From assembly GCF_029227915.1 (NCBI RefSeq), contig NC_079882.1, forward strand, positions 16,630,501 through 16,694,500: DNA of 64,000 bases. The letters run 5' to 3'. The DNA comes from Hydractinia symbiolongicarpus (lineage: Eukaryota; Cnidaria; Hydrozoa; Anthoathecata; Hydractiniidae). This document shows, one piece after another, positions 12,084 through 24,643 of the stretch. The notes beneath the pieces were generated by a model. It was not told the origin of the DNA. It ran no database searches and worked only from the letters and a program-made list of their open reading frames with translations. Made by a program: the position numbers and the translations under genes. The first letter of the stretch is position 1. Every line of letters begins with the position of its first letter.

Positions 12084-15000
12084 TGTGCACGTAGTTAAGA
12101 GTGTTCTAAGGCAACTTCGCCAATGAAAACGACTTGGGACGTTATAGTGCGTTGAGACTGGAAGGAATAGTCCAATGGTAACCTGCGCAGGCAGGTGAAA
12201 CCACGTGATTTACGTATGAAGCCTTTACTAGACTGCAAAAGGCCAAATTACAGCCTTTATAGGACTGTGCACGTAGTTAAGAGTGTTGTAAGGCAACGGC
12301 ACTAATGAAAACGACTTGGGACGTTGTAGCACATTGAGACTATAAGGACTAGACCAATGGTAACCTGTGCAGACAGGTTAAACCACGTGCTTTACGTGTG
12401 AGACCTTTATTAGACTGCAAAAGGCCATATTACAGCCTTTATAGGACTGTGCACGTAGTTGAGAGTGTTCTAAGGCAACTTCGCCAATGAAAACGACTTG
12501 GGACGTTGTAGCACATTGAGACTGAAAGGACTAGACCAATGGTAACCTGCGCAGGCAGGTGAAACCAAGTGATTTACATATGAAGCCTTTACTAGACTGC
12601 AAAAGGCCAAATTACAGCCTTTATAGGACTGTGCACGTAGTTAAGAGTATTGTAAGGCAGCGGCGCTAATGAAAACGACTTGGCACGTTGTAGCGCATTG
12701 AGACTGGAAGGACTAGGCCAATGGTGACCTGCGCAGACCGGTGAAACCACGTGATTAACGTGTGAGGCCTTTATTAGACTGCAAAGGGCAATACTACAGC
12801 CTTTATAGGACTGTGCACGTAGTTAAGAGTGTCCTAAGGCAACGGCGTTAATGAAAACGACTTGAGACGTTGTAGCACATTGAGACTGGAAGGACTAGGC
12901 CAATGGAAACCTGCACAGGCAAATGGAACAACGTGATTTACGTGTGCGGCCTTCATTAGACTGCAAAGGGCCATATTACAGCCTTTATAGGACTGTGCAC
13001 GTAGTTAAGAGTGTCTTAAGGCAACGGCGCTAATGAAAACGACTTGGGACGTTGTAGCGCATTGAGACTGTAAGGACTAGGCCAATGGTAACCTACGCCG
13101 ACAGGTGAAACCACGTGATTTACGTGTGAGGCCTTTATTAGACTGCAAAAGGCCATATTACAGCCTTTATAGGACTGTGCACGTAGTTAAGAGTGTTCTA
13201 AGGCAACTTCGCCAATGCAAACGACTTGGGACGTTGTAGTGCATTGAGACTGGAAGGAATAGTCCAATGGTAACCTGCGCAGGCAGATGGAACCACGTGA
13301 TTTACGTGTGAGGCTTTTATTAGACTGCAAAAGGCCATATTACAGCCTTTATAGGACTGTGCACGTAGTTAAGAGTGTTGTAAAGCAATGGCGCTAATGA
13401 AAACGACTTGGGACGTTGTAGCACATGGAGATTGGAAGGACTAGACCAATGGTAACCTGCGCAGGCAGGTGAAACCTCGTGATTTACGTATGAAGCCTTT
13501 ACTAGACTGCAAAAGGCCAAATTACAGCTTTTATAGGACTGTGCACGTAGTTAAGAGTGTCTTAAGGCACGGCGCTAATGAAAACGACTTAAGACGTTGT
13601 AGCACCTTGAGACTGGAAGGACTAGGTCAATGGTGACCTGCGCAGACAGGTGAAACCACGTGATTTACGTGTGAGGCCTTTATTAGACTGCAAAAGGCCA
13701 TATTACAGCCTTTATAGGACTGTACAGGTAGTTAGGAGTGTTCTAAAGCCACGGCGCTAAGGAAAACCACTTGGAACGTTGTAGTGCATTGAGACTGGAA
13801 GGAATAGTCCAATGGTAACCTGCGCAGGCAGATGGAACCACGTGATTTACGTGGGAGGACTTTATTAGACTGCAAAGGGCCATTATACAGCCTTTATAGG
13901 ACTGTGCACGTAGTTAAGAGTGTTGTAAAGCAACGGCGCCAATAAAAACGACTTGGGACGTTGTAGCGCATTGAGACTGTGAGGACTAGGCCAGTGGTAA
14001 CCTGCGCAGACAGGTGAAACCACGTGATTTACGTGTGAGGCCTTTATTAGACTGCAAAAGGCCATATTACAGCCTTTATAGGACTGTGCACGTAGTTAAG
14101 AGTGTTCTAAGGCAACTTCGCCAATGAAAACGACTTGGGACGTTGTAGTGCGTTGAGACTGGAAGGAATAGTCCAATGGTAACCTGCGCAGGCAGGTGAA
14201 ACCACGTGATTTACGTATGAAGCCTTTACTAGACTGCAAAAGGCCAAATTACAGCCTTTATAGGACTGTGCACGTAGTTAAGAGTGTTGTAAGGCAACGG
14301 CACTAATGAAAACGACTTGGGACGTTGTAGCACATTGAGACTGTAAGGACTAGACCAATGGTAACCTGTGCAGACAGGTTAAACCACGTGATTTACGTGT
14401 GAGGCCTTTATTAGACTGCAAAAGGCCATATTACAGCCTTTATAGGACTGTGTACGTAGTTGAGAGTGTTCTAAGGGAACTTCGCCAATGAAAACGACTT
14501 GGGACGTTGTAGCACATTGAGACTGAAAGGACTAGACCAATGGTAACCTGCGCAGGCAGGTGAAACCAAGTGATTTACGTATGAAGCCTTTGCTAGACTG
14601 CAAAAGGCCAAATTACAGCCTTTATAGGACTGTGCACGTAGTTAAGAGTGTTGTAAGGCAGCGGCGCTAATGAAAACGACTTGGGACGTTGTAGCGCATT
14701 GAGACTGGAAGGACTAGGCCAATGGTGACCTGCGCAGACCGGTGAAACCACGTGATTAACGTGTGAGGCCTTTATTAGACTGCAAAGGGCAATACTACAG
14801 CCTTTATAGGACTGTGCACGTAGTTAAGAGTGTTCTAAGGCACCTTCGCCAATGCAAACGACTTGGGACGTTGTAGTGCATTGAGACTGGAAGGAATAGT
14901 CCAATGGTAACCTGCGCAGGCAGATGGAACTACGTGATTTACGTGTGAGGCTTTTATTAGACTGCAAAAGGCCATATTACAGCCTTTATAGGACTGTGCA

Positions 15001-16448
15001 CGTAGTTAAGAGTGTTGTAAAGCAATGGCGCTGATGAAAACGACTTGGGACGTTGTAGCACATGGAGATTGGAAGGACTAGACCAATGGTAACCTGCGCA
15101 GCAGGTGAAACCTCGTGATTTACGTATGAAGCCCTTACTAGACTGCAAAAGGCCAAATTACAGCTTTTATAGGACTGTGCACGTAGTGAAGAGTGTCTTA
15201 AGGCACGGCGCTAATGAAAACGACTTGAGACGTTGTAGCACCTTGAGACTGGAAGGACTAGGTCAATGGTGACCTGCGCAGACAGGTGAAACCACGTGAT
15301 TTACGTGTGAGGCCTTTATTAGACTACAAAAGGCCATATTACAGCCTTTATAGGACTGTGTAGGTAGTTAAGAGTGTTCTAAGGCCACGGCGCTAAGGAA
15401 AACCACTTGGAACGTTGTAGTGCATTGAGACTGGAAGGAATAGTCCAATGGTAACCTGCGCAGGCAGATGGAACCACGTGATTTACGTGTGAGGCCTTTG
15501 ATAGATTGCAAAAGGCGATATTGCAGCCTTTATAGGACTGTGCAAGTAGTTAAGAGTGTTGTAAAGCAACGGCGCTAATGAAAACAACTTGGGACGTTGT
15601 AGCACATTGAGACTGAAAGGACTAGACCAATGGTAACCTGCGCAGGCAGGTGAAACCACGTGATTTACGTATGAAGCCTTTACTAGACTGCAAAAGGCCA
15701 AATTACAGCCTTTATAGGACTGTGCACGTAGTTAAGAGTGTCTTAAGGCAACGGCGCTAATGAAAACGACTTCAGACGTTGTAGCACATTGAGATTGGAA
15801 GGACTAGGCCAATGAAAACCTGCCCAGGCAAATGGAACAACGTGATTTACGTGTGAGGCCTTTATTAGACTGCAAAAGGCCATAATACAGCCTTTATAGG
15901 ACTAGGACGTAGTTAAGAGTGTTCTAAGGCAACTTCGCTAATGAAAACGACTTGGGACGTTGTAGTGCATTGAGACTGGAAGGACTAGGCCAATGGAAAA
16001 CTGCGCAGACCGGTGAAACCACGTGATTTACGTGTGAGGCCTTTATTAGACTGCAAAAGGCCATATTACAGCCTTTATAGGACTGTGCAAGTATTTAAGA
16101 GTGTTGTAAGGCAACAGCGATAATAAAAACGACTTGAAACGTTGTAGGTCATTTAGACTGGAAGGAATAGTCCAATGGTAACCTGCGCAGACCGGTGAAA
16201 CCACGTCATTAACGTGTGAGGCCTTTATTAGACTGCAAAAGGCCAAATTACAGCCTTTATAGGACTGTGAACGTAGTTAAGAGTGTCTTAAGGCAACGGC
16301 GCTAATGAAAGCGACTTGAGACGTTGTAGCGCATTGAGACTGGAAGGACTAGGCCAATGGTGACCTGCGCAGAGCGGTGAAACCACGTGATTAACGTGTG
16401 AGGCCTTTATTTGACTGCAAAGTGCAATACTACAGCCTTTATAGGACT
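12084..16448. repeat. Tandem segmental duplication, copy 2 (24 monomers)
   Basis: This copies 7.9-12.1 kb. The offset is about 4183 bp at the left end and 4364-4365 bp from about 13.3 kb on. The change is one whole extra monomer near 12.50-12.68 kb (ending GATTTACATATGAAG, then GGCAGCGGCGCT) that copy 1 lacks between 8.3 and 8.4 kb. Other differences are scattered single bases, plus a 1-bp deletion in the CTGCGCAGCAGG monomer near 15,100. Confidence 0.82.
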
Positions 16449-17393
16449 GTGCAGGTAGTTAAGAGTGTCTTAAGGCAACGGCGCTAATGAAAACGACTTG
16501 AGACGTTGTAGCACATTGAGACTGGAAGGACTAGGTCAATGGTGACCTGCGCAGACAGGTGAAACCACGTGATTTACGTGTGAGGCCTTTATTACACTGC
16601 AAAAGGCCATATTAAAGCCTTTATAGGACTGTGCAGGTAGTTAAGAGTGTTCTAAGGCCACGGCGCTAAGGAAAACCACTTGGAACGTTGTAGTGCATTG
16701 AGACTGGAAGGAATAGTCCAATGGTAACCTGCGCAGGCAGATGGAACCATTTGATTTACGTGTGAGGCCTTTATTAGATTGCAAAAGGCGATATTGCAAC
16801 CTTTATAGGACTGTGCACGTAGTTAAGAGTGTTGTAAAGCAACGGCGCTAATAAAAACGACTTGGGACGTTGTAGCACATGAGACTGAAAGGACTAGACC
16901 AATGGTAACCTGCGCAGGCAGGTGAAACCACGTGATTTACGTATGAAGCCTTTACTAGACTGCAAAAGGCCAAATTACAGCCTTTATAGGACTGTGCACG
17001 TAGTTAAGAGTGTTGTAAGGCAACGGCGCTAATGAAAACGACTTGGGAAGTTGTAGCGCATTGAGACTGGAAGGACTAGGCCAACGGTAACCTGCGCAGG
17101 CAGATGGAACCACGTGATTTACGTGTGAGGACTTTATTAGACTGCAAAAGGCCCTATTACAGCCTTTATAGGACTGTACACGTAGTTAAGAGTGTTGTAA
17201 AGCAACGGCGCTAATGAAAACGATTAGGACGTTGTAGCACATTGAGACTGAAAGGACTAGACCAATGGTAACCTGCGCAGGCAGGTGAAACCACGTGATT
17301 TACGTATGAAGCCTTTACTAGACTGCAAAAGGCCAAATTACAGCCTTTATAGGACTGTGCATGTAGTTAAGAGTGTCTTAAGGCAACGGCGCT
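16449..17393. repeat. Satellite segment with CACATGAGAC marker
   Basis: Five monomers include a 1-bp deletion variant (GCACATGAGACTG near 16,876), a TTGGGAAGTTG variant near 17,048 and an AACGATTAGGACG variant near 17,219. All three markers, or close relatives, recur near 21.59, 21.76 and 22.12 kb, which identifies this as part of the 15.9-20.6 kb duplicated block. Confidence 0.78.
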
Positions 17394-18660
17394 AATGAAA
17401 ACCACTTGAGACGTTGTAGCACATTGAGACTGGAAGGACTAGGCCAATGGAAACCTGCACAGGCAAATGAAACCACGTCATTTACGTGTGAGGCCTTTAT
17501 TAGACTGCAAAAGGCCATAATACAGCCTTTATAGGACTGTGGACGAAGTTAAGAGTGTTCTAAGGCAACTTCGCTAATGAAAACGACTTGGGACGTTGTA
17601 GCGCATTGAGACTGAAAGGACTACGCCAATGGTAACCTGCGCAGACCGGTGAAACCACGTGATTTACGTGTGAAGCCTTTATTAGACTGCAAAAGGCCAT
17701 ATTACAGCCTTTATAGGACTGTGCACGTATTTAAGAGTGTTGTAAGGCAACAGCGATAATGAAAAAAACTTGAGACGTTGTAGCGCATTGAGACTGGATC
17801 GACTAGTCCAATGGTAACCTGTACAGGCAGGTGAAACCACGTGATTTACGTGTGAGGCCTCTATTAGACTGCAAAAGGCCAAATAACAGCCTTTATAGGA
17901 CTGTGCACGTAGTTAAGAGTGTTGTAAGGCAACAGCGCTAATGAAAACGACTTGGGACGTTGTAGCGCATTGAGACTGGAACGACTAGTCCATTGGTAAC
18001 CTGCACAGGCAGATGGAACCACGTGATTTACGTGTGAGGCCTTTATTAGACTGCAAAAGGCCAAATTACAGCCTTTATAGGACTGTGAACGTAGTTAAGA
18101 GTGTCTTAAGGCAACGGCGCTAATGAAAGCGACTTGAGACGTTGTAGCACATTGAGACTGGAAGGACTAGGCCAATGGTAACCTGCGGTGAAACTACGTG
18201 ATTTACGTATGAAGCCTTTACTAGACTGCAAAAGGCCAAATTACAGTCTTTATAGGACTGTGCACGTAGTTAAGAGTGTTGCAAGGCAACGGCGCTAATG
18301 AAAACGACTTGGGACGTTGTAGCGCATTGAGACTGGAAGGACTAGGCCAATGGTGACCTGCGCAGAGCGGTGAAACCACGTGATTAACGTGTGAGGCCTT
18401 TATTTGACTGCAAAGTGCAATACTACAGCCTTTATAGGACTGTGCAGGTAGTTAAGAGTGTCTTAAGGCAACGGCGCTAATGAAAACGACTTGACACGTT
18501 GTAGCACATTGAGACTGGAAGGACTAGGTCAATGGTGACCTGCGCAGACAGGTGAAACCACGTGATTTACGTGTGAGGCCTTTATTACACTGCAAAAGGC
18601 CATATTAAAGCCTTTATAGGACTGTGCAGGTAGTTAAGAGTGTTCTAAGGCCACGGCGCT
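17394..18660. repeat. 1267-bp seven-monomer HOR unit, copy A
   Basis: Same seven-monomer order as 1584-2850, with the 7-bp-deletion monomer at 18,184-18,190. It is directly followed by another unit, and corresponding sites (for example the deletion and the CGCTAAGG marker) are 1267 bp apart. Confidence 0.87.
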
Positions 18661-19927
18661 AAGGAAAACCACTTGAGACGTTGTAGCACATTGAGACTGG
18701 AAGGACTAGGCCAATGGAAACCTGCACAGGCAAATGAAACCACGTCATTTACGTGTGAGGCCTTTATTAGACTGCAAAAGGCCATAATACAGCCTTTATA
18801 GGACTGTGGACGAAGTTAAGAGTGTTCTAAGGCAACTTCGCTAATGAAAACGACTTGGGACGTTGTAGCGCATTGAGACTGAAAGGACTACGCCAATGGT
18901 AACCTGCGCAGACCGGTGAAACCACGTGATTTACGTGTGAAGCCTTTATTAGACTGCAAAAGGCCATATTACAGCCTTTATAGGACTGTGCACGTATTTA
19001 AAAGTGTTGTAAGGCAACAGCGATAATGAAAAAAACTTCAGACGTTGAAGCGCATTGAGACTGGATCGACTAGTCCAATGGTAACCTGTACAGGCAGGTG
19101 AAACCACGTGATTTACGTGTGAGGCCTCTATTAGACTGCAAAAGGCCAAATAACAGCCTTTATAGGACTGTGCACGTAGTTAAGAGTGTTGTAAGGCAAC
19201 AGCGCTAATGAAAACGACTTGGGACGTTGTAGCGCATTGAGACTGGAACGACTAGTCCATTGGTAACCTGCACAGGCAGATGGAACCACGTGATTTACGT
19301 GTGAGGCCTTTATTAGACTGCAAAAGGCCAAATTACAGCCTTTATAGGACTGTGAACGTAGTTAAGAGTGTCTTAAGGCAACGGCGCTAATGAAAGCGAC
19401 TTGAGACGTTGTAGCACATTGAGACTGGAAGGACTAGACCAATGGTAACCTGCGGTGAAACTACGTGATTTACGTATGAAGCCTTTACTAGACTGCAAAA
19501 GGCCAAATTACAGTCTTTATAGGACTGTGCACGTAGTTAAGAGTGTTGCAAGGCAACGGCGCTAATGAAAACGATTTGGGACGTTGTAGCGCATTGAGAC
19601 TGGAAGGACTAGGCCAATGGTGACCTGCGCAGAGCGGTGAAACCACGTGATTAACGTGTGAGGCCTTTATTTGACTGCAAAGTGCAATACTACAGCCTTT
19701 ATAGGACTGTGCAGGTAGTTAAGAGTGTCTTAAGGCAACGGCGCTAATGAAAACGACTTGAGACGTTGTAGCACATTGAGACTGGAAGGACTAGGTCAAT
19801 GGTGACCTGCGCAGACAGGTGAAACCACGTGATTTACGTGTGAGGCCTTTATTACACTGCAAAAGGCCATATTAAAGCCTTTATAGGACTGTGCAGGTAG
19901 TTAAGAGTGTTCTAAGGCCACGGCGCT
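18661..19927. repeat. 1267-bp seven-monomer HOR unit, copy B
   Basis: A near-identical repeat of the preceding unit, with the deletion monomer at 19,451-19,457. A few substitutions separate the copies (GTTGAAGCGC, TTCAGACG instead of TTGAGACG, ACGATTTGGG). After CGCTAAGG at 19,928 the array leaves this HOR through a GAAAACAACTTGGGACG monomer. Confidence 0.87.
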
Positions 19928-20645
19928 AAGGAAAACAACTTGGGACGTTGTAGCACATTGAGACTGAAAGGACTAGACCAATGGTAACCTGCGCAGGCAG
20001 GTGAAACCACGTGATTTACGTATGAAGCCTTTACTAGACTGCAAAAGGCCAAATTACAGCCTTTATAGGACTGTGCACGTAGTTAAGAGTGTCTTAAGGC
20101 AACGGCGCTAATGAAAACGACTTCAGACGTTGTAGCACATTGAGATTGGAAGGACTAGGCCAATGAAAACCTGCCCAGGCAAATGGAACAACGTGATTTA
20201 CGTGTGAGGCCTTTATTAGACTGCAAAAGGCCATAATACAGCCTTTATAGGACTAGGACGTAGTTAAGAGTGTTCTAAGGCAACTTCGCTAATGAAAACG
20301 ACTTGGGACGTTGTAGTGCATTGAGACTGGAAGGACTAGGCCAATGGAAAACTGCGCAGACCGGTGAAACCACGTGATTTACGTGTGAGGCCTTTATTAG
20401 ACTGCAAAAGGCCATATTACAGCCTTTATAGGACTGTGCAAGTATTTAAGAGTGTTGTAAGGCAACAGCGATAATAAAAACGACTTGAGACGTTGTAGGT
20501 CATTTAGACTGGAAGGAATAGTCCAATGGTAACCTGCGCAGACCGGTGAAACCACGTCATTAACGTGTGAGGCCTTTATTAGACTGCAAAAGGCCAAATT
20601 ACAGCCTTTATAGGACTGTGAACGTAGTTAAGAGTGTCTTAAGGC
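19928..20645. repeat. Linker monomers ending at a chimeric junction
   Basis: Four monomers run in the order GAAAACAACTT, GAAAACCTGCCCAGG, GGACTAGGACG, and AATAAAAACG with GTAGGTCATTTAG. The next unit begins as a GTGAACGTAGTT...TGTCTTAAG monomer but switches at 20,640-20,650 to the AACTTCGCTAATG...GTAGTGC half of a different subtype. That junction marks the start of a second copy of the 15.93-20.64 kb block. Confidence 0.78.
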
Positions 20646-22291
20646 AACTTCGCTAATGAAAACGACTTGGGACGTTGTAGTGCATTGAGACTGGAAGGAC
20701 TAGGCCAATGGAAAACTGCGCAGACCGGTGAAACCACGTGATTTACGTGTGAGGCCTTTATTAGACTGCAAAAGGCCATATTACAGCCTTTATAGGACTG
20801 TGCAAGTATTTAAGAGTGTTGTAAGGCAACAGCGATAATAAAAACAACTTGAAACGTTGTAGGTCATTTAGACTGGAAGGAATAGTCCAATGGTAACCTG
20901 CGCAGACCGGTGAAACCACGTCATTAACGTGTGAGGCCTTTATTAGACTGCAAAAGGCCAAATTACAGCCTTTATAGGACTGTGAACGTAGTTAAGAGTG
21001 TCTTAAGGCAACGGCGCTAATGAAAGCGACTTGAGACGTTGTAGCGCATTGAGACTGGAAGGACTAGGCCAATGGTGACCTGCGCAGAGCGGTGAAACCA
21101 CGTGATTAACGTGTGAGGCCTTTATTTGACTGCAAAGTGCAATACTACAGCCTTTATAGGACTGTGCAGGTAGTTAAGAGTGTCTTAAGGCAACGGCGCT
21201 AATGAAAACGACTTGAGACGTTGTAGCACATTGAGACTGGAAGGACTAGGTCAATGGTGACCTGCGCAGACAGGTGAAACCACGTGATTTACGTGTGAGG
21301 CCTTTATTACACTGCAAAAGGCCATATTAAAGCCTTTATAGGACTGTGCAGGTAGTTAAGAGTGTTCTAAGGCCACGGCGCTAAGGAAAACCACTTGGAA
21401 CGTTGTAGTGCATTGAGACTGGAAGGAATAGTCCAATGGTAACCTGCGCAGGCAGATGGAACCATTTGATTTACGTGTGAGGCCTTTATTAGATTGCAAA
21501 AGGCGATATTGCAGCCTTTATAGGACTGTGCACGTAGTTAAGAGTGTTGTAAAGCAACGGCGCTAATAAAAACGACTTGGGACGTTGTAGCACATGAGAC
21601 TGAAAGGACTAGACCAATGGTAACCTGCGCAGGCAGGTGAAACCACGTGGTTTACGTATGAAGCCTTTACTAGACTGCAAAAGGCCAAATTACAGCCTTT
21701 ATAGGACTGTGCACGTAGTTAAGAGTGTTGTAAGGCAACGGCGCTAATGAAAACGACTTGGGAAGTTGTAGCGCATTGAGACTGGAAGGACTAGGCCAAT
21801 GGTGACCTGCGCAGACCGGTGAAACCACGTGATTAAAGTGTGAGGCCTTTATTAGACTGCAAAGGGCAATACTACAGCCTTTATAGGACTGTGAACGTAG
21901 TTAAGAGTGTTTTAAGGCCACGGCGCTAAGGAAAACCACTTGAAACGTTGTAGTGCATTGAGACTGGAAGGAATAGTCCAACGGTAACCTGCGCAGGCAG
22001 ATGGAACCACGTGATTTACGTGTGAGGACTTTATTAGACTGCAAAAAGCCCTATTACAGCCTTTATAGGACTGTACACGTAGTTAAGAGTGTTGTAAAGC
22101 AACGGCGCTAATGAAAACGACTTAGGACGTTGTAGCACATTGAGACTGAAAGGACTAGACCAATGGTAACCTGCGCAGGCAGGTGAAACCACGTGATTTA
22201 CGTATGAAGCCTTTACTAGACTGCAAAAGGCCAAATTACAGCCTTTATAGGACTGTGCATGTAGTTAAGAGTGTCTTAAGGCAACGGCGCT
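20646..22291. repeat. Copy of 15.93-17.39 kb with one extra monomer
   Basis: AACTTCGCTA at 20,646 aligns with 15,931, an offset of 4715 bp. By the next HOR unit the offset is 4898 bp. The gain of about 183 bp is one whole monomer near 21.79-21.98 kb (GATTAAAGTG, then AATACTAC, then GTTTTAAGGCC) that is absent between 17,040 and 17,100. Confidence 0.8.
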
Positions 22292-23558
22292 AATGAAAAC
22301 CACTTGAGACGTTGTAGCACAGTGAGACTGGAAGGACTAGGCCAATGGAAACCTGCACAGGCAAATGAAACCACGTCATTTACGTGTGAGGCCTTTATTA
22401 GACTGCAAAAGGCCATAATACAGCCTTTATAGGACTGTGGACGAAGTTAAGAGTGTTCTAAGGCAACTTCGCTAATGAAAACGACTTGGGACGTTGTAGC
22501 GCATTGAGACTGAACGGACTACGCCAATGGTAACCTGCGCAGACCGGTGAAACCACGTGATTTACGTGTGAAGCCTTTATTAGACTGCAAAAGGCCATAT
22601 TACAGCCTTTATAGGACTGTGCACGTATTTAAGAGTGTTGTAAGGCAACAGCGATAATGAAAAAAACTTGAGACGTTGTAGCGCATTGAGACTGGATCGA
22701 CTAGTCCAATGGTAACCTGTACAGGCAGGTGAAACCACGTGATTTACGTGTGAGGCCTCTATTAGACTGCAAAAGGCCAAATAACAGCCTTTATAGGACT
22801 GTGCACGTAGTTAAGAGTGTTGTAAGGCAACAGCGCTAATGAAAACGACTTGGGACGTTGTAGCGCATTGAGACTGGAACGACTAGTCCATTGGTAACCT
22901 GCACAGGCAGATGGAACCACGTGATTTACGTGTGAGGCCTTTATTAGACTGCAAAAGGCCAAATTACAGCCTTTATAGGACTGTGAACGTAGTTAAGAGT
23001 GTCTTAAGGCAACGGCGCTAATGAAAGCGACTTGAGACGTTGTAGCACATTGAGACTGGAAGGACTAGACCAATGGTAACCTGCGGTGAAACTACGTGAT
23101 TTACGTATGAAGCCTTTACTAGACTGCAAAAGGCCAAATTACAGTCTTTATAGGACTGTGCACGTAGTTAAGAGTGTTGCAAGGCAACGGCGCTAATGAA
23201 AACGACTTGGGACGTTGTAGCGCATTGAGACTGGAAGGACTAGGCCAATGGTGACCTGCGCAGAGCGGTGAAACCACGTGATTAACGTGTGAGGCCTTTA
23301 TTTGACTGCAAAGTGCAATACTACAGCCTTTATAGGACTGTGCAGGTAGTTAAGAGTGTCTTAAGGCAACGGCGCTAATGAAAACGACTTGACACGTTGT
23401 AGCACATTGAGACTGGAAGGACTAGGTCAATGGTGACCTGCGCAGACAGGTGAAACCACGTGATTTACGTGTGAGGCCTTTATTACACTGCAAAAGGCCA
23501 TATTAAAGCCTTTATAGGACTGTGCAGGTAGTTAAGAGTGTTCTAAGGCCACGGCGCT
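22292..23558. repeat. 1267-bp seven-monomer HOR unit, copy C1
   Basis: Offset 4898 bp from copy A. The deletion monomer is at 23,082-23,088. Same subtype order as the other units; an early substitution (CACAGTGAG near 22,320) is private to this copy. Confidence 0.87.
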
Positions 23559-24643
23559 AAGGAAAACCACTTGAGACGTTGTAGCACATTGAGACTGGAA
23601 GGACTAGGCCAATGGAAACCTGCACAGGCAAATGAAACCACGTCATTTACGTGTGAGGCCTTTATTAGACTGCAAAAGGCCATAATACAGCCTTTATAGG
23701 ACTGTGGACGAAGTTAAGAGTGTTCTAAGGCAACTTCGCTAATGAAAACGACTTGGGACGTTGTAGCGCATTGAGACTGAAAGGACTACGCCAATGGTAA
23801 CCTGCGCAGACCGGTGAAACCACGTGATTTACGTGTGAAGCCTTTATTAGACTGCAAAAGGCCATATTACAGCCTTTATAGGACTGTGCACGTATTTAAG
23901 AGTATTGTAAGGCAACAGCGATAATGAAAAAAACTTCAGACGTTGAAGCGCATTGAGACTGGATCGACTAGTCCAATGGTAACCTGTACAGGCAGGTGAA
24001 ACCACGTGATTTACGTGTGAGGCCTCTATTAGACTGCAAAAGGCCAAATAACAGCCTTTATAGGACTGTGCACGTAGTTAAGAGTGTTGTAAGGCAACAG
24101 CGCTAATGAAAGCGACTTGAGACGTTGTAGCACATTGAGACTGGAAGGACTAGACCAATGGTAACCTGCACAGGCAGATGGAACCACGTGATTTACGTGT
24201 GAGGCCTTTATTAGACTGCAAAAGGCCAAATTACAGCCTTTATAGGACTGTGAACGTAGTTAAGAGTGTCTTAAGGCAACGGCGCTAATGAAAGCGACTT
24301 GAGACGTTGTAGCACATTGAGACTGGAAGGACTAGGCCAATGGTAACCTGCGGTGAAACTACGTGATTTACGTATGAAGCCTTTACTAGACTGCAAAAGG
24401 CCAAATTACAGTCTTTATAGGACTGTGCACGTAGTTAAGAGTGTCTTAAGGCAACGGCGCTAATGAAAACGGCTTGAGACGTTGTAGCACATTGAGACTG
24501 GAAGGACTAGGTCAATGGTGACCTGCGCAGACAGGTGAAACCACGTGATTTACGTGTGAGGCCTTTATTACACTGCAAAAGGCCATATTAAAGCCTTTAT
24601 AGGACTGTGCAGGTAGTTAAGAGTGTTCTAAGGCCACGGCGCT
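23559..24643. repeat. Six-monomer derivative of the HOR (copy C2)
   Basis: CGCTAAGG markers are 1085 bp apart instead of 1267, one monomer (182 bp) short. The missing unit is the TTTGACTGCAAAGTGC monomer. At about 24,430-24,450 the front of the CAGTCTTTATAGG monomer is fused to the TGTCTTAAG half of the next one. Near 24,105-24,170 the unit carries GAAAGCGACTTGAGACG where sister copies have GAAAACGACTTGGGACG, a patch that resembles conversion from the neighbouring subtype. The deletion monomer is at 24,349-24,355. Confidence 0.8.
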
